A stretch of 64,000 nt of DNA from Microlunatus lacustris (lineage in GTDB: Bacteria; Actinomycetota; Actinomycetes; Propionibacteriales; Propionibacteriaceae): NCBI GenBank assembly GCA_039527025.1, contig BAAAJN010000010.1, positions 94,145-158,144 of the forward strand. The letters are read 5' to 3'. The notes beneath the pieces are model-generated. The model ran no database searches, had not been told where the DNA came from, and worked only from the letters and a program-made list of their open reading frames with translations. The translations under genes were made by a program, and so were the position numbers. Position 1 is the stretch's first letter. Each line of letters starts with the position of its first letter. This document shows positions 1 to 8,418 of the stretch, piece after piece.

Positions 1-714
1 GTGCCTCGGCAGCGGGTGGGCACCAGCGACGGGATCATCGACTACGTCGTCGTCGACGAGCCGGCCACCCTGGTCTGGCTGGCCAACCTGGCCGCGCTGG
101 AGCTGCACACGCCGCAGTGGACGATCTCCAGCGGCACCCCGGGCGCCGACGGCGTGCTGGACCTGCCGGCTGAGGAGCCCCGGCCCGGCGAGCCGCTGGC
201 CGACCGGGTGGTCGTCGACCTCGACCCGGGCGCGGGCATGACGATCGTGGAGACGGCGCGGGCCGCCCTGCTGGTCGCCGCGGAACTGGCCGCGGACGGG
301 CTGGTCCCGGTGCCGCAGAGCTCGGGCAGCAAGGGGATCCAGGTCTACGCGGCCATCGCCCCGTGCCGCAGCCGGGACGCCTGGGCCTACACCAGGCGGC
401 TGAACGCCACGATGGCCCGCCGCCAGCCGGACTTCTTCGTCGCCGCCATGTCGGTGGAGCAGCGCCGGGGCCGGATCTACGTCGACCACAACCAGAACCT
501 GGCGGCCCGCAACACCATCGCGCCCTACAGCCTCCGCGGCCGGGAGCGGCCCTCGGTGGCGACGCCGGTCACCTGGGACGAGGTGGGCGCGGTGACCGGG
601 CCGGAGGACCTGCGCTTCTCCCCGGACGAGGTGCTGGCCCGGCTGGCGGAGCACGGCGACCTGGCCGACGACCTGCTCGGCGAGGCCCGTCCGCCCCTAC
701 CTACGGACCAGTAG
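1..714 (+). CDS. ligD: LigD polymerase (primase-polymerase) domain protein, 5'-truncated by window edge
   Basis: This is the C-terminal 237 residues of a LigD-type polymerase domain, which fills and extends DNA ends during non-homologous end joining with Ku and an ATP-dependent ligase. The frame is open to base 1, so the first GTG is probably internal. Visible family features are the segment LVWLANLAALELHTPQW, the catalytic metal-binding motif VDLDPG near residue 73, and SSGSKGIQVYAAI near residue 107. Family polymerase domains are about 290-300 residues, so roughly the first 60 are missing. The frame ends after the polymerase fold, so this is a stand-alone polymerase or the last domain of a larger LigD. 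A Ku gene lies in the same window at 36994-37800. Confidence 0.9.
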   Translation: MPRQRVGTSDGIIDYVVVDEPATLVWLANLAALELHTPQWTISSGTPGADGVLDLPAEEPRPGEPLADRVVVDLDPGAGMTIVETARAALLVAAELAADGLVPVPQSSGSKGIQVYAAIAPCRSRDAWAYTRRLNATMARRQPDFFVAAMSVEQRRGRIYVDHNQNLAARNTIAPYSLRGRERPSVATPVTWDEVGAVTGPEDLRFSPDEVLARLAEHGDLADDLLGEARPPLPTDQ

Positions 715-717
715 GGT
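712..717 (+). promoter_or_regulatory. candidate -10 box for a leaderless tetR transcript
   Basis: TAGGGT matches the actinobacterial TANNNT -10 pattern and ends 7 bases before the GTG at 725. Transcription would then start on or next to the start codon. No clear -35 box is visible. The box overlaps the stop codon of the preceding gene. Confidence 0.35.
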
Positions 718-724
718 GACGGGC

Positions 725-1360
725 GTGACTTCGCAGGCCGGTACCCGGGCGACCCGGATGCCCCGTGAGGAGCGGCGGGCGTCGCTGCTGGAGGCCGCCA
801 ACGAGGTGTTCACCAGCCGGGGCTACCACGCGGCCGTCATGGACGACATCGCCGAGACCGCTGGGGTCTCGAAGCCCGTGCTGTACCAGCACTTCCCCTC
901 CAAGCTCGACCTCTACCTGGCCCTGCTGGACGCCAGCTGCGACTCCCTGGTGGAGGTGGTCCGGGAGGCCCTGGCCAGCAACGACCACAACGCCGACCGG
1001 GTGGTGGCCACCATCAGCGCGTTCTACGCCTTCGTCAGCAGCGCCAGCGGGGAGTTCCGCTTCGTCTTCGAGTCCGACCTGACCGGGGACGCCTCGGTGC
1101 AGAAGCGGCTGTGGCAGGTGAACGAGGAGATCGCCGACCTGATCGCCGAGGTGATCGAGGCCGACACCGCCCTGCCGCGGGAGCAGTCCAAGCTGCTGGC
1201 CATCTCCCTGGTCGGCAACGCCCAGGTCAGCGCGCGCTACTGGGTCTCCAGCGGCATGACCATCCCGGTCGAGGAGGCCACCTCGCTGGTCAGCCGGCTG
1301 GCCTGGCGCGGGATCCGGGGGTTCCCGCTCACCGGGTACGACCCGTCCCGGCTGCACTGA
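725..1360 (+). CDS. TetR/AcrR family transcriptional regulator
   Basis: A 211-residue regulator with an N-terminal TetR helix-turn-helix of standard layout: RRASLLEAANEVFTSRGYHA, then MDDIAETAGVSKPVLYQHF, about residues 18-60. The C-terminal two thirds is an all-helical ligand-binding domain with no recognisable effector signature. An in-frame GTG at 716 would add three residues. 725 is preferred because a TAGGGT -10 element sits 7 bases upstream, which suggests a leaderless message. It follows the LigD gene by 10 bases on the same strand and faces a convergent DUF4037 gene, so its target cannot be read from context. Confidence 0.88.
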   Translation: MTSQAGTRATRMPREERRASLLEAANEVFTSRGYHAAVMDDIAETAGVSKPVLYQHFPSKLDLYLALLDASCDSLVEVVREALASNDHNADRVVATISAFYAFVSSASGEFRFVFESDLTGDASVQKRLWQVNEEIADLIAEVIEADTALPREQSKLLAISLVGNAQVSARYWVSSGMTIPVEEATSLVSRLAWRGIRGFPLTGYDPSRLH

Positions 1361-1391
1361 TCCAGCCCGCCTCCGCCGGACCGGCGCGCGC

Positions 1392-2402
1392 CTACTCGAG
1401 CGCCCGCAGCAGCTGGTCCCGCGAACGCTGGTGCCACAGGACCTCGCGGAGCTGGTCGACCCCGCCGGCGGGCCACCGCTCGACCAGCCGTCGCACCTCC
1501 GGGTCGCGCACCTCGGCCTGCAGCGCACCCGGGAAGTCTCCCCAGGTCACCGCGAACGGGCGGTCCCACATCCGCACCGGCGTGACGACCACCGGCGGGG
1601 TGACCCGGAGGGCGCCGTGCCGACGGGCCAGGGCCGCGTAGGCCCTGTTCAGCGCCTCCTCCCGCTCGGGCCAGCGCTCGGCGTGCAGCACCCCCGCGAG
1701 GAGCGGGGCCAGCTCGGCGGCGCAGCCCAACCGGGCGAACGCGGTGCCGAACCACTTGGGGTAGGGGGCGTACCGGCGCTCCATCAGGAAGCACAGCCGG
1801 ACCATGTCGGTGACCAGCCGGGCGCCGATGAGCGCGGAGCCGAGCTCGTCCCCCACCGAGCCCGTGCGACCGACCAGGTTCACCTCGGGGTGGAGACGCC
1901 ACCAGGCCGCCGACATGAGGTAGAGCCAGACGTCGTGGGGGTACCGGCCCAGCCGGTCGCGGACGGCCTGCAGGCCGATGTCGTCGCGGAACACCGCGCC
2001 CGCGGTGCACATCGCCAGCTGCTGCTCCGGCGTGGCCAGCCAGTCCCGCGCCGTCAGCTCCTGGTCGACGTCGATCCCCAGATGGTCGAGGAAGTACGCG
2101 CCGACGGTGGTCACCTCGACGCCGGTGGGGTGGCCGGCGAAGATCCCCGGCACCCGCGCCGCCAGCGCGGTCTCGAGGGTCTCGCCCCGGTCCGAGCGGT
2201 CGTCCGGGGTCAGGAAGAGCGTGACCCGCGGCCGCCAGTCGTGGTCGGTGGACACCGCGTCGTCGAAGCCGAGGACCTCCGAGCCGCGACCCATCACCGC
2301 GGCCGCGTGCGGCAAACCGGGCAGGACGGCCGCCACGACGGGCGCCACCGCGTCGGCGTAGAAGTCCCGGCAGAGGGCGAGACCGGGGGTGAGGTCGGGC
2401 AC
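1392..2402 (-). CDS. DUF4037 domain-containing protein
   Basis: A 336-residue cytosolic protein that I recognise as DUF4037, a family resembling nucleotidyltransferases. The N-terminal half carries GRGSEVLGFDDAVSTDHDW, a G-S...D-x-D type arrangement like the metal-binding site of that fold. The function is not established. An upstream ATG at 2447 would add 15 residues but lies inside a strong hairpin (2422-2462) that looks like the terminator of the preceding transporter operon, so the GTG at 2402 is preferred. It converges on the TetR gene with a 31-base gap. Confidence 0.75.
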   Translation of the reverse strand: MPDLTPGLALCRDFYADAVAPVVAAVLPGLPHAAAVMGRGSEVLGFDDAVSTDHDWRPRVTLFLTPDDRSDRGETLETALAARVPGIFAGHPTGVEVTTVGAYFLDHLGIDVDQELTARDWLATPEQQLAMCTAGAVFRDDIGLQAVRDRLGRYPHDVWLYLMSAAWWRLHPEVNLVGRTGSVGDELGSALIGARLVTDMVRLCFLMERRYAPYPKWFGTAFARLGCAAELAPLLAGVLHAERWPEREEALNRAYAALARRHGALRVTPPVVVTPVRMWDRPFAVTWGDFPGALQAEVRDPEVRRLVERWPAGGVDQLREVLWHQRSRDQLLRALE

Positions 2403-2421
2403 GAGCGGCCTCCGGACGGGT

Positions 2422-2462
2422 CGTGGGAGAGGGTGAGGTGGGATCACCTCACCCCTCCCACG
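2422..2462 (-). terminator. strong hairpin terminator after the sugar ABC operon
   Basis: The arms 2422-2439 and 2446-2462 pair over 17 base pairs with a single bulged A at 2430 and a 6-base loop. The inner arm GGGTGAGGT is followed by GGGATC and ACCTCACCC. There is no U-tract, as is common in high-GC actinobacteria. It lies 20 bases past the stop of the ATPase gene and just before the start chosen for DUF4037. Confidence 0.65.
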
Positions 2463-2481
2463 GTGGCGGTCGGGCGGGAGT

Positions 2482-3318
2482 TCAGCCGCGCTCGAGGGTG
2501 GTGGCGCCGGTCATGATCGCCACGGCCTCGGTGGGCGTGTGCGACTGCGGGGTGATCACCCCGGCCACCCCGCCCAGCCGGGCGATGTGGATCCGGTCGG
2601 CCACCTCGAACACGTTCGGCATGTTGTGGCTGATCAAGATCACCGGCAGGCCCTTCTCCTTGATCTGGTTGATCAGGTTGAGCACCTGCCGGGTCTCCTT
2701 GACCCCCAGCGCGGCGGTCGGCTCGTCCAGCACGACGAACTTGGACGCGAACGTCGCAGCTCGGGCCACGGCGACGGCCTGCCGCTGGCCGCCGGACAGG
2801 GTCTCGACGGCCTGGTCCATGTTCTGCACGGTGGCGATGCCGAGGTTGGCCATCGAACGGCCCGCGTCCTCCTTCATGCCCTTCTTGTCGAGCATCCGGA
2901 ACACCGAGCCGAGCACTCCCGGCCGACGGCGCTCCCGGCCGAGGAACATGTTGGCCGAGATGTCCAGCGCGGGGGCGACGGCGAGGGTCTGGTAGACGGT
3001 CTCGATGCCGGCCGAGCGGGCGTCCTGGGGCGTCTTGAAGTTGACCTGGCGCCCGTCCACGAAGACCTGGCCGGAGTCGGGGACGAGGGCTCCGGTGAGG
3101 GCCTTGATGAGGGTCGACTTGCCCGCACCGTTGTCGCCGATGATCGCCAGCACCTCGCCGGGGAAGAGGTCGACGTCCACGCCGTCGAGGCCGACGACCC
3201 GGCCGTAGGTCTTGATCAGGTTGCGGCCGGACAGCACCGTCTGGCTGGGGTCGGCCAGGTCACCGGCCGGACCGCGGTACTTCTCGTGGGTGGTGGGTTC
3301 TGCTCCGGGGCTGCTCAT
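2482..3318 (-). CDS. sugar ABC transporter ATP-binding protein (FrcA-like, single ABC domain)
   Basis: A 278-residue ATPase energising uptake of a sugar or sugar-like substrate. Walker A is GDNGAGKST (residues 61-69), the signature is LSGGQ (174-178), and Walker B is VVLDEP (195-200), followed by an H-loop in ILISHNM. It has one nucleotide-binding domain, as in FrcA-type fructose importers, not the fused pair of RbsA/XylG, so it probably acts as a homodimer. The start lies one base after the permease stop codon. Last gene of the operon, followed by a strong hairpin. The substrate is not determined by the sequence. Confidence 0.92.
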   Translation of the reverse strand: MSSPGAEPTTHEKYRGPAGDLADPSQTVLSGRNLIKTYGRVVGLDGVDVDLFPGEVLAIIGDNGAGKSTLIKALTGALVPDSGQVFVDGRQVNFKTPQDARSAGIETVYQTLAVAPALDISANMFLGRERRRPGVLGSVFRMLDKKGMKEDAGRSMANLGIATVQNMDQAVETLSGGQRQAVAVARAATFASKFVVLDEPTAALGVKETRQVLNLINQIKEKGLPVILISHNMPNVFEVADRIHIARLGGVAGVITPQSHTPTEAVAIMTGATTLERG

Positions 3319-3319
3319 G

Positions 3320-4357
3320 TCAGGCCTTGACCTTTCGGATCCACTGGTCGATGGACACGGCGACGATGACGAGCAGGCCGGTGGCCAGCACCCGCCACTG
3401 GTCGTCGACGCCGGCCAGGCTGAGCCCGATCCGGAACACGCCGACGATCAGCGCCCCGAGGATGGTGCCGATGATGGCACCGCGGCCGCCGAACAGGCTG
3501 GTGCCGCCGATCACCACGGCGGTGATGCTGTCGAGGTTGGCGTCCACGATCGCGTTCGCGCTGGCCGTCCCGGAGCGACCGATCTGCACCCAGGCCGTGA
3601 TCCCGTAGATCAGCCCGGCGACCGTGTACACGCTGAGCAGCACGCGGTCCACCCGGATGCCCACCAGCCGGGCGGCGTCCACGTCGTTGCCGACGGCGTA
3701 GACGTGACGGCCCCAGGAGGTCTGGCTGAGGATGAAGGCCATCACGACCGCCAGCAGCACCACGACGATCACCCCGGTGGTGATGCGGAAGGCGCCGATC
3801 TGGAGGGGCGTGCCGGCCCAGTTCAGCGCCGCCGGCATGTCCCGGCGGCCGACCTGCTGGCCTCCGGAGTAGAGGAGCGCGATCGCGGTGAAGATGCTGA
3901 GCGTCCCCAGCGTCACGATGAAGGGTGGCAGCCGCAACCGGGTGACGAGCATCCCGTTGACCGCCCCGGCCAGGACGCCGACGGCGACCCCGATCAGGAT
4001 GGCGAGGAAGCCCGGGACGCCGTTCTTGACGGCCAGGTTGGCCGAGAACAAGGTGGAGAGGATGGCGATCGCGCCCACCGACAGGTCGATGCCCGCGGTC
4101 AGGATGACCAGCGTCTGGCCGATCGCCAGCGCGGCGATCACCGCGGTCTGCTGCAGGATGATGCCGATCGTCCCCGGCTGCGCGAACCGCGGGTTGATGA
4201 TGGTGAACACGACGCAGGAGATCAGCAGCACCAGCAGGGGGCTGATCGACGGGTGGGCGTGCAGCAGGTTCTGCAGCCGCTGGATGGGCGACTGCCGCCG
4301 CATCGCGAACTGCTCGGCCGCGCTGGTCGGCGCGGCGGGGTCGACGGTGGTGGTCAC
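3320..4357 (-). CDS. sugar ABC transporter permease (FrcC/RbsC family)
   Basis: A 345-residue inner-membrane permease with about ten hydrophobic segments starting near residue 38. It has the family hallmark ILTAGIDLSVGAI (about 105-117) and the C-terminal VIGGTSLFGGRGAIIGTILG, typical of the RbsC/XylH/FrcC group. It forms the channel for the importer with the ATPase downstream and the lipoprotein binding protein upstream. A 112-base gap holding a perfect 11-bp stem separates it from the binding-protein gene, which would let the binding protein be made in excess over the permease. Confidence 0.92.
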   Translation of the reverse strand: MTTTVDPAAPTSAAEQFAMRRQSPIQRLQNLLHAHPSISPLLVLLISCVVFTIINPRFAQPGTIGIILQQTAVIAALAIGQTLVILTAGIDLSVGAIAILSTLFSANLAVKNGVPGFLAILIGVAVGVLAGAVNGMLVTRLRLPPFIVTLGTLSIFTAIALLYSGGQQVGRRDMPAALNWAGTPLQIGAFRITTGVIVVVLLAVVMAFILSQTSWGRHVYAVGNDVDAARLVGIRVDRVLLSVYTVAGLIYGITAWVQIGRSGTASANAIVDANLDSITAVVIGGTSLFGGRGAIIGTILGALIVGVFRIGLSLAGVDDQWRVLATGLLVIVAVSIDQWIRKVKA

Positions 4358-4416
4358 GTGGCTTCCTCGCCCTCGTAGTCCGGGTGCTCGACCCAGGGGC
4401 GCGGGCGCCCCCAGGA

Positions 4417-4453
4417 GAGGTCGGCCCCACCCGGGAGGGGCAGGGCCGACCTC
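4417..4453 (-). terminator. intercistronic stem-loop between binding protein and permease genes
   Basis: GAGGTCGGCCC at 4417-4427 is the exact reverse complement of GGGCCGACCTC at 4443-4453, with a 15-base loop that can itself pair further. It sits 17 bases past the binding-protein stop codon. Such structures often stabilise the upstream message or partly terminate transcription in ABC operons. Which of these applies is inference. Confidence 0.6.
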
Positions 4454-4469
4454 GACGATCGACGGGCGA

Positions 4470-5567
4470 TCAGCCCCAGCAGAGCTCCTGGCCCTCTTCC
4501 ACGCTGATGCTGTCGACGCCCTCCATCGGCTCGCCGGCGACCAACGAGACGCCGGTGTCGTAGAAGGTCAGGCCCTCCGTGACGGCTGGCGCCTCCCCGC
4601 CGTCGGCGATCTTCTTGATCGCCTCGACCCCGAGCTGCGCCATCTTCAGCGGGTACTGCTGGGAGGTCGCGGAGACGGTGCCGTCGGCCACCAGCTCGAG
4701 GCCGGGGCTGCAGCCCCCGTCGACGGAGACCAGGATGACGTCCTCGAGCCCGGCCGCCTCGATGGCTTCGGCTGCTCCGGCTGCGGCCGGCTCGTTGATG
4801 GTGTAGACGACGTTGATGTCCTTGGTCTTGGACAGGCAGTTCTCCATCGCGGACTTGCCCTCGTCCTGGGCGCCCGAGGTCGGCTCGTTGCAGACGATCG
4901 TGTAGTCCCCGCCGCTGTAGGACCCCGTCTTGTCCTCGTCGCCGTTCTTCATCTTGTCCTTGACGTCGATGCCCATGCCGGTCAGGAAGCCCTGGTCCCG
5001 GTTGTAGTCGACGGAGACGATCTTGTCGTTGTGCAGGTCCAGCAGCGCGATGTTGGCGGTCTTGCCGTCCAGCTTGGCCGCCGTCCACTCCCCGATCAGC
5101 ACGCCGGCCTTGAAGTTGTCGGTGGCGAAGGTGATGTCGGCGGTGTCGGCCGGGTCGGGCGGGGTGTCGAGGGCGATCACGTAGAGCCCTGCCTGGCGCG
5201 CGCTGTCCAGAGCGCTGTTCACACCAGGGCCGTTGGGGGTGATCAGGATGCCCTTGTCCCCGCGGGCGACGGCCGCCTCGATCGCCTTGACCTGGCCGTC
5301 CTCGTCCCCGTCCTTGGCGCCGGCGGCGGTGGTGATGGAGACGCCGTTCTGCGTCCCCGACTCCTTGGCGCCGGCCTGCATGGCCACGAAGAACGGGTTG
5401 TTGTTGTCCTTGGTGATCAAGGTGACGGCGACGTCGCCACCGCCGCCGGCGTCGCTGCTGGTGCCGGGCTCGGCGGAGCCGCCGCAGGCCGTCAGGGTCA
5501 GGGACGCCGCGGCGGTGAGCGCCAGAGCGGCCAGCAGGCGGGGAGATCGGGTGGGCGGGAACTTCAT
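4470..5567 (-). CDS. sugar ABC transporter substrate-binding lipoprotein
   Basis: A 365-residue periplasmic-binding-protein-like lipoprotein of the RbsB/FrcB type. The signal peptide MKFPPTRSPRLLAALALTAA is followed by the lipobox LTAC with C28 as the lipidated residue, then a Gly/Ser-rich linker. The mature protein begins VAVTLITKDNNNPFFVAMQ, the classic first strand and ligand loop of sugar-binding proteins. The ATG at 5567 is chosen because a GGAGAGG ribosome-binding site precedes it at 5573-5580 and because longer starts would spoil the signal peptide. First gene of the importer operon, divergent from a LacI regulator. Confidence 0.93.
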   Translation of the reverse strand: MKFPPTRSPRLLAALALTAAASLTLTACGGSAEPGTSSDAGGGGDVAVTLITKDNNNPFFVAMQAGAKESGTQNGVSITTAAGAKDGDEDGQVKAIEAAVARGDKGILITPNGPGVNSALDSARQAGLYVIALDTPPDPADTADITFATDNFKAGVLIGEWTAAKLDGKTANIALLDLHNDKIVSVDYNRDQGFLTGMGIDVKDKMKNGDEDKTGSYSGGDYTIVCNEPTSGAQDEGKSAMENCLSKTKDINVVYTINEPAAAGAAEAIEAAGLEDVILVSVDGGCSPGLELVADGTVSATSQQYPLKMAQLGVEAIKKIADGGEAPAVTEGLTFYDTGVSLVAGEPMEGVDSISVEEGQELCWG

Positions 5568-5636
5568 GTAGAGCCTCTCCATCGAGTCACTCGTGATCAC
5601 CCGGAACCAGCAGGCCCCAGGCGCACCGCCGCAGCG

Positions 5637-5650
5637 TGACAACGGTGTCA
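5637..5650. promoter_or_regulatory. candidate LacI-family operator
   Basis: TGACAACGGTGTCA is a near-perfect inverted repeat (arms TGACA and TGTCA) with the central CG typical of LacI-family operators. It lies between the divergent sugar importer and lacI genes, about 70 bases upstream of the binding-protein start. The adjacent LacI protein is the obvious candidate to bind it. Its half-site TTGTCA on the minus strand could also serve as a -35 box. Confidence 0.6.
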
Positions 5651-5713
5651 TGCGTTGTTTCTAGACCACCTCGGCCAGACCGTCAAGCATCGGCGAGGAC
5701 CGGATCGGCTGGC

Positions 5714-5719
5714 TATAGT
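5714..5719 (+). promoter_or_regulatory. candidate -10 box of the lacI-family gene
   Basis: TATAGT is close to the TATAAT consensus and lies 25 bases before the ATG at 5745. A GAAGGGAG ribosome-binding site falls between them. No convincing -35 element is seen at the right spacing. Confidence 0.4.
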
Positions 5720-5744
5720 CGCTGCTCATCGAAGGGAGACACCG

Positions 5745-6785
5745 ATGTCACCAGCGACCCAGGCCAGCCGTTCGCGAGCCACCATCCGTGACGTCGCGGC
5801 CCTCGCCGGGGTCGGGACCAAGACCGTCTCCCGGGTGATCAACGACGAGGGCAACGTATCGCCCGCGATGCGCGAACGGGTGCGATCCGCGGTCGTGGCG
5901 CTGAACTTCCAGCCCCACCAGGGGGCGGGTGCGCTGCGCCGGGGTGACCAGAAGACGCGGACGGTCGGCCTGCTGCTCGACGCCGTCGACAACCCCTTCT
6001 CCGCCACCATCAACCGGGCGGTCGAGGCCGTCGCCTCGCGGCACGGCACCGCGGTGTTCGCCGCCAGCTCCGAAGACGACCCCGAGCGCGAGCGCACGCT
6101 GGTCGACGTCTTCACCCGACGCCGGGTGGACGGGCTGCTGCTGACCATGATCGGCCAGGACCACGGCTACCTGCAGGCCGAGCGCGAGCAGGGCACGCCG
6201 CTGGTCTTCCTCGACCGCCCACCGGTCGGGCTGCTCGCCGACGCCGTGCTCACCGACAACCACGCGGCCGCGGTCACCGCCACCCGGCACCTGGTGGCGG
6301 CCGGCCACCGCCGGATCGCGCACATCGGCGACGAGCGGCGGATCGCCACGGCCCGGGAACGGCGGCGCGGGTTCGTCGACGCCGTCGCCGAGGCCGGTCC
6401 CGGCGTCCTCGCCACCCACGTCGACGACCTCCGCTCCGAGGCCGAGGCCGAGGCCGCCGTGCGCCGGCTGCTGGACCTCGCCGAGCCGCCCACCGCCCTT
6501 TTCACCGCGCAGAACCTGGTGACCATCGGCGCGCTGCGTGCCCTGCACGGCACGGGCCGGCAGCACGAGGTGGCCCTGGTCGGCTTCGACGACCTGCCGC
6601 TGGCCGGCCTGCTGCAACCCGGCGTCACGGTGATGGCCCAGGACCCGGCCCGGATCGGCACCCTGGCCGCCGAGCGGCTGTTCGACCGGCTCGCCGGCAG
6701 CACCGGACCCGAGGAGACGCTGGTCGTGCCGGCCACCCTGGTGGTCCGCGGCTCCGGGGAGATCCCCGCGCCGCCCGGTCGCTGA
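5745..6785 (+). CDS. LacI family transcriptional regulator
   Basis: A 346-residue repressor. The N-terminal helix-turn-helix reads ATIRDVAALAGVGTKTVSRV (about residues 12-31), followed by the hinge helix and a periplasmic-binding-like sensor domain that includes GLLLDAVDNPF and VALVGFDDLPLAGLLQPGVT. The ATG at 5745 is preceded by GAAGGGAG at good spacing. It is divergent from the sugar importer and separated from it by a good operator. It most likely represses that importer until its substrate binds. The inducer cannot be told from sequence. Confidence 0.92.
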   Translation: MSPATQASRSRATIRDVAALAGVGTKTVSRVINDEGNVSPAMRERVRSAVVALNFQPHQGAGALRRGDQKTRTVGLLLDAVDNPFSATINRAVEAVASRHGTAVFAASSEDDPERERTLVDVFTRRRVDGLLLTMIGQDHGYLQAEREQGTPLVFLDRPPVGLLADAVLTDNHAAAVTATRHLVAAGHRRIAHIGDERRIATARERRRGFVDAVAEAGPGVLATHVDDLRSEAEAEAAVRRLLDLAEPPTALFTAQNLVTIGALRALHGTGRQHEVALVGFDDLPLAGLLQPGVTVMAQDPARIGTLAAERLFDRLAGSTGPEETLVVPATLVVRGSGEIPAPPGR

Positions 6786-6832
6786 CGGCGGCCAGAGCCC
6801 GGACCGTCACCGACGACCGGGAGCGTCGCGGC

Positions 6833-6838
6833 TACCGT
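6833..6838 (+). promoter_or_regulatory. candidate -10 box for a leaderless lar operon transcript
   Basis: TACCGT fits TANNNT and ends 6 bases before the GTG at 6845, so the larE message may be leaderless. This position excludes the GTG at 6839 as the start if the box is real. Confidence 0.3.
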
Positions 6839-6844
6839 GTGCCC

Positions 6845-7690
6845 GTGACCGCCACCCGCACCGCTCCGGTCGAGCTCGCCGCCGTGCTCGAGGACCTGCA
6901 GGACCGGCTGGCCGGGGTGGGTCGGCTCGGCGTCGCCTTCTCCGGGGGTGTCGACTCCTCGCTGCTGCTCGCCCTCGCCGTCCGGGCTCTGGGCCCCGAC
7001 GCGGTGGTCGCGCTGCTCGGGGTCTCCCCCAGCCTGGCCGTGGACGAGCGGGTGGCCGCGCACGAGGTGGCGCGCAGCATCGGGGTGCCGGTGGTCGAGG
7101 TGACCACCCACGAGGCCGACCGCCCCGAGTACCAGGCCAACGGCCCGGACCGCTGCTTCTTCTGCAAGGACGAGCTGTTCAGCCGGATCGACGACGAGGT
7201 CGCAGCCGCCCACCGGCTGGACGCGGTCGCCTACGGCGAGAACGCCGACGACGCCCGTCGTCCCGACCGGCCGGGCTCCCAGGCGGCGACCAACCACGCC
7301 GTGCTCCGGCCGCTCGCCGACCTCGGGCTGACCAAAGCCGACGTCCGCGCGCTGGCCCGGGCGCTGGACCTCTCGGTGGCCGACAAGCCGGCCGCCCCGT
7401 GCCTGGCTTCCCGGATCCCGCACCACGAGCCGGTGACCCCGGAGAAGCTGCGGCAGATCGACCAGGCGGAGAGCGCGCTCCGCGGCCTCGGCCTGACCGA
7501 CCTGCGGGTCCGCCACCACGGCGACGTCGCCCGGGTCGAGCTGCTGGCGCAGGACCTGCCCCGAGCCGTCGTCGACCCGCTGCGCAGCGCCATCCAGGCC
7601 GCCGTCCGCGGGGCCGGCTTCCGGTTCGTCGCGCTCGACCTGGGCGGCATCCAGTCCGGCGCCTTCACCCTGCCGCTGGTGACCCGCTGA
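6845..7690 (+). CDS. larE: LarE, ATP-dependent sulfur transferase for nickel-pincer nucleotide synthesis
   Basis: A 281-residue PP-loop enzyme that adenylates and then thiolates the carboxylates of pyridinium biscarboxylate mononucleotide, second step of nickel-pincer nucleotide (NPN) synthesis. The PP-loop is SGGVDS (33-38). Three cysteines occur at family positions: C104 and C107 in CFFCK, and C186 in PCLASRIP, the position of the sacrificial cysteine in single-Cys LarE. The three-Cys arrangement is the type reported to hold a [4Fe-4S] cluster and transfer sulfur catalytically. The stop is 2 bases before the larB ATG. A GTG at 6839 would add two residues. Confidence 0.92.
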   Translation: MTATRTAPVELAAVLEDLQDRLAGVGRLGVAFSGGVDSSLLLALAVRALGPDAVVALLGVSPSLAVDERVAAHEVARSIGVPVVEVTTHEADRPEYQANGPDRCFFCKDELFSRIDDEVAAAHRLDAVAYGENADDARRPDRPGSQAATNHAVLRPLADLGLTKADVRALARALDLSVADKPAAPCLASRIPHHEPVTPEKLRQIDQAESALRGLGLTDLRVRHHGDVARVELLAQDLPRAVVDPLRSAIQAAVRGAGFRFVALDLGGIQSGAFTLPLVTR

Positions 7691-7692
7691 AC

Positions 7693-8418
7693 ATGACCAG
7701 TCCCACTCCTCCCGTCCCCCCGTCCCCCGCCGACGTGCTGGCCCGGTTCGCGACCCTCGACACCGACCGGCAGGCCCGCCGGGGCTACCCCGAGGCCGTC
7801 TACTGCGCCGGCAAGACCCCCGCCCAGGTGGGCCTGATCGCCGCCGACGCCCGCAGTCGGGCCCAGGTGACGCTGTTCACCCGCGCCGGCGCCGAGCACG
7901 CCGCCGCGGTGCTGGCCGCGCTGCCGGACGCCGTCCACGACGCCGACGCGGGCCTGCTGGCCTGGCCGCCGGAGCCGCCGCCGCCGGTGGGCGGTCTGGT
8001 CGTGGTGGTGGCCGCCGGCACCTCCGACCTGCCCGTCGCCCACGAGGCGCTGCTCACCGCCCGCTACCTGGGACGGCGGACCGAGCTGGTCGTCGACGTC
8101 GGCATTGCCGGCCTGCACCGGGTGCTCGGCCACCTCGATCTGCTGCGCAGCGCCCGGGTGGTGGTCGTCGCCGCCGGGATGGACGGCGCCCTGCCCGGCC
8201 TGGTCGCCGGTCTGGTCAGCGCGCCGGTGGTCGCCCTGCCCACCTCCGTCGGCTACGGCGCCGCCTTCTCCGGCGTGGCCCCGCTGCTGACCATGCTCAA
8301 CGCCTGCGCCCCGGGCGTGGCCGTGGTGAACATCGACAACGGCTACGGGGCCGGTCACCTGGCCGCGCAGATCGCCGCCCCGGTGGCGCCCGAGCAGGCC
8401 GACGGGGACGCCTCGTGA
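7693..8418 (+). CDS. larB: LarB, nicotinate adenine dinucleotide carboxylase/hydrolase
   Basis: A 241-residue homologue of LarB, which carboxylates the pyridinium ring of nicotinate adenine dinucleotide and cleaves it, giving the first NPN intermediate. The fold is that of PurE-type AIR carboxylase. Recognisable motifs are RRGYPEAVYCAGKTPAQ near residue 28, AAGTSDLPVAHEA, VVAAGMDGALPGLVAGLV, and PTSVGYGAAFSGVAPLLTML, the glycine-rich substrate site. The ATG at 7693 follows the larE stop by two bases, and its own stop overlaps the larC start (GTGA), so the three proteins are translationally coupled. Confidence 0.93.
   Translation: MTSPTPPVPPSPADVLARFATLDTDRQARRGYPEAVYCAGKTPAQVGLIAADARSRAQVTLFTRAGAEHAAAVLAALPDAVHDADAGLLAWPPEPPPPVGGLVVVVAAGTSDLPVAHEALLTARYLGRRTELVVDVGIAGLHRVLGHLDLLRSARVVVVAAGMDGALPGLVAGLVSAPVVALPTSVGYGAAFSGVAPLLTMLNACAPGVAVVNIDNGYGAGHLAAQIAAPVAPEQADGDAS

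Noticed and set aside
1367..1391. CGCCGG/CCGGCG hairpin between tetR and DUF4037 as a terminator
   Set aside because: The stem is short and the loop is only one base, so it is not convincing.
2403..2447. Longer start for the DUF4037 protein at 2447
   Set aside because: It lies inside the strong hairpin ending the upstream operon and adds a proline/arginine-rich stretch without family similarity.
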